Below, piece after piece: positions 41,862 through 51,900 of a DNA stretch of 64,000 nt. Origin of the DNA: a virus; IMG/VR virus record IMGVR_UViG_3300043436_002834, positions 20,843-84,842 of that record; one strand, given 5' to 3'. The first letter of the stretch is position 1, and the number at the start of each line of letters is the position of its first letter. The translations under genes were made by a program, and so were the position numbers. Under the pieces are notes generated by a model. The model had not been told where the DNA came from. It was given only the letters and a program-made list of their open reading frames with translations, and did no database searches.

Positions 41862-43685
41862 ATGGCAACTTATATACAAGGTCAAGCGGATTATATCTCA
41901 CAGATTCAGCCTACTGAACCTAATTTAGCATTTGATGCGCAAATCCTTCAGACTAAGCAAGCCAAATATGATGCTAATCACAAAAAAGTAAGTGATCTAT
42001 ATGGCTCATTGCTTAATGCATCTATGACTCGTTCAGATAATATTCAAGCTAGAGATGAATTCTTTAAGATTATCAATGATGATATTAAAAGAATGGGGGG
42101 TTTGGATTTTTCTTTAGATCAAAATGTACAAGCCGCAGCTAGTGTATTTCAATCTATTTATACAAACAATAACATTGTTAAGGATATGGTATGGACCAAA
42201 AACTTTAACAATGAAGTAAATAGAATGGAAGCCTTTAAAAATTGTACTGATGAAGAAAAATGCGGAGGTACATATTGGGAAGAAGGTGAAAGATACATGC
42301 AGTATAAAAGACAAGAGTTTAAAAATGCTACATCTAATGAAGCACTTGGTATGGGAGATGTTAAATATGTTCCCTACAAAAGTGTTATGAAACAAGCTAT
42401 AAAGCTTGCTAAAGATGCTGGATTAAATGTAACTCTTGATAAAATTTCTGGAGATTATAAAGTAACTACTAAAAATGGCGAGTTAATTAAATCACCATTG
42501 ACTACTTTGTTTTCTGAAACTATTGGTAAAGATCCGGCTTATGCGGAAATGTTTAGAGCAAAAGCTTATGTTCAAAGAAATGACTGGGCTCAGTCAAAAG
42601 TAAACATGGGTGAATATGGAGATTTAAAATCAGCTCAATTGGGTTATTTACAAAATGTAGATAAGCAAAACAAAGCAAAGATTGATCAGGCTGCTGCGGA
42701 TTTAAGTATTGATGTAGGTCACTTAGATCAAAAAGTAAAAGACATGGAGCTTGCTTATCAACGTGGTGAGTTTCAACAAGGTAGCGATAAGTTTAATGAG
42801 TATGCTCAACTAGTACAATTGCAACAAAGTGCTAAACAGGCTCAATCATTTACATCTCAGGTTCAAGCCATTTCTGAAATGAAAAATAATAAAGCTGCTA
42901 TTGAAACTATGTCTGACAACATAGACAATCAGAATGCTTATACATTTTTTAATGAGGAACTTTCTAAAGCTGTAAACACACTTGCCTATAAAGATGCAGA
43001 GCAAACTTTAGAAGCAGATAAGTTTGCAGAAATGAAGTACGCAAACAAATATAAAATGTCTGAGATGGCTTTGCAACATCAATATGACATGGCAGAAGAA
43101 CAGCAGTCATTTCAAAATAAACTGGATCTAGAGGCTTATAAGAAAAAGATTGGTCACAGTTCTTATTCAGATAAAGGATCTGGTACAGGATCTATTACTG
43201 CTTCTGATAATTACATTCAAAAAAAGAATGAAGCTGAAACATATGGAAACTCTCTTGATGAAATGAAAAGAGTAGAAATGAAAAATATGTTTGGTGGGGA
43301 AATTCCAAAAGCTAGTGAGGTAGAGACTTGGAAAAATTCTACTGATGATACTAAAAAATCTAAGTATAAACAATATCAAAAAGCAGCAGCTGCAGCAGAA
43401 GCCAAGTATTTAAAATTACAGCGAGATGCTAATGAAGCAGCAGTTAAATTTGGAAAAATTCCTAAATACCGAAATATATTAACAGTTACCGATATTGAAA
43501 CATTTGGAAAAGAATATGATTTTGATTATGTAACAGCATGGCGACAAAATTCAGTTAATTATTTAGGGGAATATTATCCAAAAATGACAACTACTGACTT
43601 TGATGCTGCGGTAAATTCAGCAGATAAAACTAAACCGTTATATCCGCAGATAGAAAATTATATGAAAAATAAATTTAAAAAATAA
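41862..43685 (+). CDS. Internal virion protein, helical (607 aa)
   Basis: A 607-residue protein, mostly alpha-helical, with heptad-like stretches near 270-330 and 380-430 (LQHQYDMAEEQQSFQNKLDL), a Ser/Gly linker (about 430-450) and helical ends. It contains a Lys-rich C-terminal part. The gene starts after a short gap with a TTTG/TATATTT sequence at 41821-41838 and lies three bases before the next gene. Long coiled-coil proteins in this place are probably internal head or ejected proteins. No catalytic motif seen. Confidence 0.6.
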   Translation: MATYIQGQADYISQIQPTEPNLAFDAQILQTKQAKYDANHKKVSDLYGSLLNASMTRSDNIQARDEFFKIINDDIKRMGGLDFSLDQNVQAAASVFQSIYTNNNIVKDMVWTKNFNNEVNRMEAFKNCTDEEKCGGTYWEEGERYMQYKRQEFKNATSNEALGMGDVKYVPYKSVMKQAIKLAKDAGLNVTLDKISGDYKVTTKNGELIKSPLTTLFSETIGKDPAYAEMFRAKAYVQRNDWAQSKVNMGEYGDLKSAQLGYLQNVDKQNKAKIDQAAADLSIDVGHLDQKVKDMELAYQRGEFQQGSDKFNEYAQLVQLQQSAKQAQSFTSQVQAISEMKNNKAAIETMSDNIDNQNAYTFFNEELSKAVNTLAYKDAEQTLEADKFAEMKYANKYKMSEMALQHQYDMAEEQQSFQNKLDLEAYKKKIGHSSYSDKGSGTGSITASDNYIQKKNEAETYGNSLDEMKRVEMKNMFGGEIPKASEVETWKNSTDDTKKSKYKQYQKAAAAAEAKYLKLQRDANEAAVKFGKIPKYRNILTVTDIETFGKEYDFDYVTAWRQNSVNYLGEYYPKMTTTDFDAAVNSADKTKPLYPQIENYMKNKFKK

Positions 43686-43688
43686 ATT

Positions 43689-45950
43689 ATGCCACTAACA
43701 TTTGGAGGTGATACTGAAGCATTTAACAAAGCTCTTTCTAAATCTAACGTTAAAGTAGATACAGGTGCAAATTATAAACCTGAAACTAAAGATGTTAAAA
43801 AAGTTAGCACTTGGGATTCCAAATTTCAACCATTAGTTGAAGAAATGGGCATGCAAGATATGATTAACTACAAGGATTCTAAACATATTATGCGTGCTGT
43901 TAATGGCAGATATGATAATGTAATGTCTCAACTTAAAACTGAAGATCCTGCTTTATATAATAAGTTTAAACAGTTTAAAAATAGTTCTTGGGACTTTGCT
44001 AAAGAATTAGAGGTTATTAGAGAAGGTGGTGATAGTGCTAAGATTAATGAGTATTATAAAAAAGCTACAGTAATGTTTACTGAAATTGCAAATAGTTTGG
44101 ATTATACCAAAAATAAAAAATTTGCAATGGATGAAAATGCTCGTGTTTTAACAAGAGAGCAGTATGATAAATATAGTCAAGAAGTTCAAGTTGGTAATAA
44201 ATCATCTACTAATGCAAGAGTTGTATTAGATAGAGGAGAATTAAAAGCTGACTATGAAACATGGAATACATCAGCTGAATACGCTAAACTTAAAAATGTT
44301 AGTGACTACTGGATGAACTCTATTAAAAAGAAAGCGCAGCCAATTGTTTCATCTTGGGTGGCTACATCTTTAAAACACTTAGATGTTGAAGATACTTCTA
44401 AAGCTGATTTCAACAGAGAGAGTTTTGATATGAATGTTGACTTACTTAAACATGTTTCTAAGTATGGTACTATAGCTGATTCCGGGTTATCTAAAAAAGA
44501 TAAGGATCTCGCCATGTCTATTAGAAAAGAAATGTGGGGCAAGGACTATGGTGATATCTTAAAAGTTCTTAAAAACCGATCTGAGGATATTCAAGGAATG
44601 TCTACTCGATTAGGTTACCATGGTAGTATTAAGCTTCTTAATACGCATAAAGATACTGTTGGTAAAAAACTAGAATATTATCCGCAAACAAGTACTAAAA
44701 CTAGAAATGATTTTGCCGACAGGGATATGCTTGACATTGAAAAAATGACCAAGCATTATAAAGAATTTAAAGAAGTTGACGGCAAGCTTAGAAATTTATC
44801 TTTAGATAGTTCTAAAAATAATTATGAGTCAATTAGAGATGGTTTAGGTTTAGATTTAAATAGATCTCAATTTAATATGGCTATGGATGCTTTAGTAGAT
44901 GATAATGGAAACATTATGTCTTATAAAAAGTGGAAAGATTCTTTGCGCAATATTCCAGATCCTTCAGGAAGAGGCTTTATTAAAGGCGGAGCTACTGGTA
45001 ATATTGGACAAGATGTTAAAAATGCCAAACCTGCATCTTTATTAGGTAAAATTTGGGAGCAAAATAAAACAACATCTGTTTCATGGGAGGGAGGAATTAA
45101 TAGTCTACCTTGGGGACAAACTTCTAAAGAAGATAAAGAAGATGATCTTATTGCAATTTACAATGGATTAAAAGGAGGTTATAAAAAAGAGTTTTCTAAA
45201 ATTAAAGCAAATCAAGTTTATGATTCTTCTTTATTGGCTGCTGGTTTTGGTAATGTAAGAAATCAATCTTTGCAATTTAAAGGCGTTGATCTAAACTTAG
45301 ATAAAAACTATCAGCTTAAAAATTCATCTGGTAAAAAACAAGAAAATGTAAACAAGTTAATTGGTTTAATGAAAGATGACCGAGGTGAGTTTACAACTGA
45401 GAATATTACTCTTTTTGGTAATGATAGAGTAAATGCAGGTTTGAATGCAATACAAAAAGATGAACTAGCAGATCAAAGAGAAAATAATGCCAAGGTAGCC
45501 AAAGACTTTTTTAAAGGCGACATGTCAAATGTAACTGTAGAGTTTTTTAGAAATACTAACGTACCTGGACAAGCGGCATATTCTTTTTACAACACTAAGA
45601 CTAAAAAGTCTATGGTCATGTATGCTCCAAAAAATATGCTTGGCAAAAATGAAGGTATTGGTGAGGACATGTATGTTCATACTGCTAGAGATCCTCAAGA
45701 GTTTACTTTTAATGCTAAAGGTTATCAAGATATGAAAGTTATTACGGTTAAAAATAAACCTGCGTATAAAAGCGCCAGGCTTTCATTTGACCAAAATAAA
45801 AATGCTTATATTGGTAGTATGTGGTATTATGATAAACAAGGTAATATTCAACAATACCAACATGTAATACCAATGGGTCAAGCTATAACTTTAAAAGGAG
45901 CTACCGATAATTTTAATAAGTTTTTAATGGATTACAGTAAAGAATTGTAA
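43689..45950 (+). CDS. Internal virion protein (753 aa)
   Basis: A 753-residue protein. The first half is helical and basic (KYKPETKDVKK-like and TSLKHLDVEDTSKADF segments), while the last third has more strands (VTVEFFRNTNVPGQAAYSFY, KSMVMYAPKNML, ARLSFDQNKNAYIGSMWYY) and reads like a small beta domain. It starts three bases after the preceding stop and ends two bases before the 2597-residue gene, so co-translation with the giant proteins is likely. No enzyme motif could be found; an internal or ejected protein is the best guess. Confidence 0.6.
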   Translation: MPLTFGGDTEAFNKALSKSNVKVDTGANYKPETKDVKKVSTWDSKFQPLVEEMGMQDMINYKDSKHIMRAVNGRYDNVMSQLKTEDPALYNKFKQFKNSSWDFAKELEVIREGGDSAKINEYYKKATVMFTEIANSLDYTKNKKFAMDENARVLTREQYDKYSQEVQVGNKSSTNARVVLDRGELKADYETWNTSAEYAKLKNVSDYWMNSIKKKAQPIVSSWVATSLKHLDVEDTSKADFNRESFDMNVDLLKHVSKYGTIADSGLSKKDKDLAMSIRKEMWGKDYGDILKVLKNRSEDIQGMSTRLGYHGSIKLLNTHKDTVGKKLEYYPQTSTKTRNDFADRDMLDIEKMTKHYKEFKEVDGKLRNLSLDSSKNNYESIRDGLGLDLNRSQFNMAMDALVDDNGNIMSYKKWKDSLRNIPDPSGRGFIKGGATGNIGQDVKNAKPASLLGKIWEQNKTTSVSWEGGINSLPWGQTSKEDKEDDLIAIYNGLKGGYKKEFSKIKANQVYDSSLLAAGFGNVRNQSLQFKGVDLNLDKNYQLKNSSGKKQENVNKLIGLMKDDRGEFTTENITLFGNDRVNAGLNAIQKDELADQRENNAKVAKDFFKGDMSNVTVEFFRNTNVPGQAAYSFYNTKTKKSMVMYAPKNMLGKNEGIGEDMYVHTARDPQEFTFNAKGYQDMKVITVKNKPAYKSARLSFDQNKNAYIGSMWYYDKQGNIQQYQHVIPMGQAITLKGATDNFNKFLMDYSKEL

Positions 45951-45952
45951 GC

Positions 45953-48900
45953 ATGTCAGAAATTAAAAAACCAGTAGAAATTGAAGATAAATTACAATCA
46001 ATTTCTAATAAAGTTAATGCAGAAACATTACCAAAAATTACCAATGCTTATAATGCAGGTAGAGCTCAGGACTTTTCTGCAAAGCAAGCTAATCTTGCTA
46101 AGTACGCGTCATATGGTTCTCAAACATTTGGTAAGCTAGGATTTGATCCATATAAATCATCTAATACTGCAGGTAAAAGCGGAATGGATGAGTTGTATGA
46201 TACTAAAACAAGCTGGACTTCTGACATTGGTCGTGCATTTACAGGTATGCAAAAACTTGCAGGTATTGGTATACAAGATACTTTTGCCTTAGGTGCTTTT
46301 GCTGATCAAGGAAACTATTTGACTTTTGAAGATACAATGAATAAGTATTCTTCAACTAGAGGTGGTGTAACTGGATTTGTAGCTAACACAATGACATCTG
46401 CAGGATATACAGTTGGTATCATTGCGGGTATTGCTGCTGAAGAAATGGCATTAGCTGGTATTACAGCATTATCTGGAGGTACGGCTGCACCGGGTACAAT
46501 TGCTGCAGGCGGAACATTATTGGCTAGAGGAGTTGGTAAACTTAAAGAAGCCGGAAGTATGCTTAAAGCTGTAAACAAATTGCAAGATTTAAATACAGCT
46601 AAAAGTTTTATGGGTGCCACCGGTAAGTTTGTTGGAGGTAGTTTAAAAAGTTTTGGTAAAGCTTTAAATCCATTAGAAAATACTTATGATTTTTTAAAAA
46701 CAATTGATAAGCTTGAAGACTTTAATGGTTTAAGACAAACAGCAATTGGAGCTGGAGCTATAGTTAGAGATGCTAGAAAGATTACTATGGCGCATAGTGA
46801 ATCAAAACTAGAAGCTGATCTTGCTGCTAAAGAATTTAAGCAACAAATGTTTGATGACTATTATTTAGATAAAGCAAACATTGGTACAACTATACCTGAT
46901 TCATATTTAGATACTATTGAAAATGAGGCGCAAAAGGTTAAAGACCGCGTGTACTCATCTAACTTTGGCTTAATCTATGCAACCAATGCAATTACCTTTG
47001 ATAACATGTTTAAAAACATGAAAGGTACTAACCGTTGGGCAGGTATTGCTAATGATGCATATAGAGTAAGTAGAAAAGAAGGTACAAAAGTAGCAGTTGA
47101 TGCATTAGCTAAAACATTTGGTAATGCCGTAAGAAAAAAGCTAAGCACCATTACATTAAAAAGTGCTATGAATAGCGCTCTTTCTAGTTCAATGGAAGGT
47201 GTACAAGAGCTTGGTCAAGATATGATCTCAGAATCAATGAAATCATATCATGCGCGAAATGTTAAAGGAACTCAAGTCCGTGGAGGTATGTTAGAATATC
47301 TTCACAATGATTTATCTAAAGCGGCTTCTAAACAGTACAGTGAAGAGGGAGCAATTACTTTTCTTTCTGGAGCATTAATGGGTGTATTTGCTTCACCTGC
47401 AGGATTTGCTGTAGGGCAAGTTAATAATTTTGTAGCTGGAGGCGGTGCTCAAAAAACTTATCAAAGAGTATTTGATAACAAAAAATGGCAAGCAGAAAAA
47501 ACATCTTTAGAAATTAAGCGCAAAGAAAAAACTAAAGTATTAACTGAGTTTTTTAATAATAGCAAAAATTTTATTGATGGTTTTTCTAAACCTATATATA
47601 CTCTAAATGAATTGCAGGAAAATATGCTGCAAGCTGCAGAAAATAAAAATAGCATGCAGTTTAAAAATGGTCAACATGATTCATTTGTAACTGGAGTACA
47701 TACTTTATTAGAAGCTGGTTTAGAAAATGAATTTGCGGAACACTTAGAGTACATGGCTAAAAACTTTGGTGCTCAAGAACTAAATGAAGTATTTGGTAGA
47801 ACTGATATAACTGAAGAAACAAAAGCAGAGTATCAGGAAAAATTACAAACGCAGGCCAGTAATGTAAAACAATTGCGTGCTAAGTATAATGAAATTCAAG
47901 AAACTGTAATTAATCCACATAAAATGAAAGGTGTTAAAACCACCGATCCTGATTATTTGGAAAAATTTATTAAGTATACTTCTGTAGAAAATCTTAAAAG
48001 AGAATTACTTTTTTCTGATTCTAAAATAGCAGATCGCGCTAATAGAATTAAAGCTCTTGAAAAAGATATTAATGAAAGCAATCCTTTATCATCTTTAGAA
48101 ATAAATGCTTTACTAAATTCTGATGCTTTACAACAACAGATAGGTTTATTACAAGCTGAAGTAGAAGCAAATAAAACATTAACATTAACTGGAGCGGGTA
48201 AAGAAAGTGCTAATAAAGCTCAAGCTAAATTAGATGCTTTTAAAGCATATCAAGAAAAGTTAAAAGCATTTACAACAGAACAACAAAAAGCTGAGGGTTC
48301 TATTTATGAATCAGATGCTTATGAAGATTTATTTGAGGCTTACAATAACTTAATGCAGACATATGGCAAGAATACATTGTCTAACCAAGATGCACAGTTA
48401 CAAGCTAATAAAAAACAGTTTGATAAAGTATTTGATTACATTTCACTAGGTGAAGAAAATAAAATTTATCAAGAGTTTGTAGATACTTTATTAAATCCTT
48501 CTGGAGCAAGCGCGTATCTTAAAGGGCAAGAAGATTTGCTTAAACGATTAGATGACAATAAAGCAGAGCACATTGAAAATGCATTAAAAGCTTTTGAAGA
48601 AAAATCAACAGCTGATGATATGCTTAATGCTTTATATGCAGAAGGTTTATTTTTTGATCTTAATGAGTTGGATGATTTGATTAAAAACCGAATGATGCCT
48701 TCTCAAATTTATGATATTGCTGACAACAATAAAGAGGCTACTCCAGAACAAGTAAAAATTGCACAACAGATAATTAATAAATTTATTGTCCGTCTAACAG
48801 GTAAATCAATTGTTAATGATAAGACTACTTTAAACAAACAAGGGCGTAAATTAAAATCTGATAAAAGAACTGTAGCAGGTATCTTGCGTCAGTATGGAAT

Positions 48901-51900
48901 CACCCTTAATAAGGAGATCAAACTTTCTTCTAAAGCTGGCCAAAGATTCTTAGACAAGTTAATGGCTAAGGAAAACAAATACCTTACTAGACTTGATAGA
49001 GAAATTCTTGCTAAGCTTGGTGATCAGGATGTAACAATTAAGTTTATTACAGATGGAACTCTTCCAGTACAAATGGATGAAAACGGAGTTCTCTTAATGG
49101 ATTTAAGATTTGCAGGTAGAGATTATACTAATTCAGTCATGTCAATAGAAAACATGATTGTGACTGGTTTAACTCAAAATAAAATTGCTGAGGAATTAAG
49201 AAATAATGATAACCTTTGGTTGGCTGCAAGGAATGCAATGGAACAAGCTAAAAGCGCATTTCAAGCTACTTTCCCGGCACAAAACATTGATGAGGTAGAA
49301 ATCTTTGATGATCCTGTTTTGTTTCTTACAGAAGCAATGAATGACATTCAGTTTCAAAAGTTCCTTGCTCAAATAGAAGACAACATTCAACCTGCATCCA
49401 AATCTTTGTGGAGTACCCTTATGACGGGTATCAAAGAAATTGTAAGTGAAGAGTTTGACAAAAGACTTATTAATCGCGTTATTAATATATCAGCTAAAGC
49501 TTTAGATAGCAAGATTGTAGATAACATTGCTGAAGAAGAAACTGATACTAAAGTAACAGAAGCAGAAAAAACAGAAGCTAGAGCAGAAAAGTTTGATGAA
49601 CTTACTAGTTTAGCCAAAGAACTTGCATTACGCTGGAATGTAAATGTTAAAATTCTTAACTCTCAAAAAGAAGCTGAAGACATTTTAAACAAAATCCAAA
49701 ACCCATTTTTTCAAAAGTTTAATACTATTCTTGGTGATTTATTATATGGACCAACAGGACCGGGTATTATTAATTTAAGAAAAGGTGTTGCTGACGTAGC
49801 TCTTTCTGATTTGTTGAAATCAGTCTATGAAAAATCAGAATCATTATCTGAGTTAATTCAAAATTTAAAAGAACTATCAGTTTATCAAACTAACGGTAAA
49901 GTTGGTGAAATGGTTAACTGGTTAATTGATAATGCAGATAATATTGGTGATGGTATTGAGATTGTAAAAAACATATTCTTTCAAGCAGAAGGTCAAACAA
50001 CTGCAGGATTTTATGATGAGAAAACAAATACCGCATATATAGTTGCAGATGCTGTAAAAGCAAATACTCTATATCATGAAATGTTTTTGCATCCATTTTT
50101 AATTAACTTAGAAAAAACTAATCCCGCTTTTTATAAAAGACTGGTTGATGAAGCTAAGCAAAATGCAGAAGCAGTAGCATATGTTGAAGCCAATTATGGT
50201 CCTGTAGATCAAATTGGTGTCAGACAATATGAACACGAACTTGTTGGTAGAGTCTATGATCAATTTGTCAATAATGAACTTAATCAGGCAGAAAACCAAG
50301 GTTTATTAAAAACACTAGGGCAATTTATTAAGCGCATGTTTGCTAGTGTTGCTGAATACTTTGGCATTGCTAAAACTGACATTAAAAGATTTAATGAAAA
50401 GAAAACAACTATTGCTGATCTTGCTAAAGTATCTGTAAGAGAAAAAAGCAAGGTTGATTTAGGAGCTGTTATTGAAGCAGATAGTGTAATATCTGGTACC
50501 CCTGCAGCTAAACCTAAAACAAAAACAACTACTCGCCAAAGAGTTATTACTAAACAGCAATTAGTAAATACAGGGGGGAATGTTGTTATGCTAGATAACG
50601 CATCTGATAATCCAGAATTATTTGCTGATTTTTTACATCCAGAAATAGTATCAACAGATAGAGTTGCTACAGAAGAATGGACTAATAAAATAGTTAGTTT
50701 AGGTCAAGAATTAGATCAAGCTTCAGATGTTGATATACAATATGGTTCTATTAGAGCACAAGTAGATGGAAGATTAATAATTGATGTTATTGCTAATGTA
50801 AATGGCAAGACTGTTAAATTTTTAATGTATAAATCTACAGGCAAAGGAACTACTCTTAATACAAAAGGTGAGTGGGTTCCTTTATTAGCTATAGGAACAT
50901 TACCTGGTGGAGCAGAATGGTTTGTAAAAAGTTTATATAAAGGAACTGATCCAAAAATTAATAAATATGGCAGCGAAACTTTTTTATCAATTAATAATGA
51001 TTTAAAAGCTAAAGAGTCTGAATTATTTACTGAACCTGAAAATTGGGTTAATCAAGAAGTTGAAGAAACTATTACAGAAGAAGTTGAAGAAGTAGAAGAA
51101 CCGGTAACCAGAGAAGAAAAAGAAGTTCTTAATGATGCTAAAAATATTCAATCTAGAATTGCTACAATTGAAAAAGAACTGGATGTTTTAAATAAACAAC
51201 TGGCTGATAATTCTTTATCTTTTGTACAAAAGCGTTCTACTAGAACTAAAGTTACTCAATTATCTATTGAGCTTAATGAGCTATATGATAAATTAAATGA
51301 TATTCAACCGGAGTTAGATGCTATTAAAGCAGCTGAAGTTGTTGAAGATCTTGATGCAGAATATATCCCTAAGCTTGATTACAATGATAATGAAATCATT
51401 ACCCATCAAACTCCATGGCCATCTGTTCCTAAAGATCTAAGAGAAGCACTTGCTATTGTTTATGGTAAGCCATTAACTAAATTAAACAATGAAGATGTAG
51501 CGGAGATTAGAAAGGAAATGAAATCTAATCCAAAATACATTAAAGTAATTAATGATTTTAGTGAAAACCGATTAAGAGAACAGGATCTGGTCAAAGGTCA
51601 ACAAGAGCTGGCTGAAAATCAAAAAAGAGTTGAAGCCAATAAAGCTGCGAGACAACAGCAAATTGCTGAGCAAAAAGAAGCAGACCGTCAAAGAAAAAAG
51701 CAAAAAGTAAAAATTCAAGCCCCTGTATCAGATGAGAATTTTTTAAAGAACTTACTACCTGATTTTGATTATTCTATTCTTACTGAGAAAGAAATTAAAA
51801 TGCTTGTCAAAAAGTTTAAAGACAATAGCGATATAGTTCCTTTTACTGTTAATGACATCATTAGTTTTGTTGTAAACAAACAAGCTAAAGAGGATGCTAA

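Noticed and set aside
46315-46620. Long minus-strand open frames in many places, such as here and at 1604-1936, 3751-4140 and 18442-18810
   Set aside because: They lie fully inside or across strong + strand genes, have composition of shadow frames (hydrophobic or Ser-rich), and no spacing or promoter of their own.
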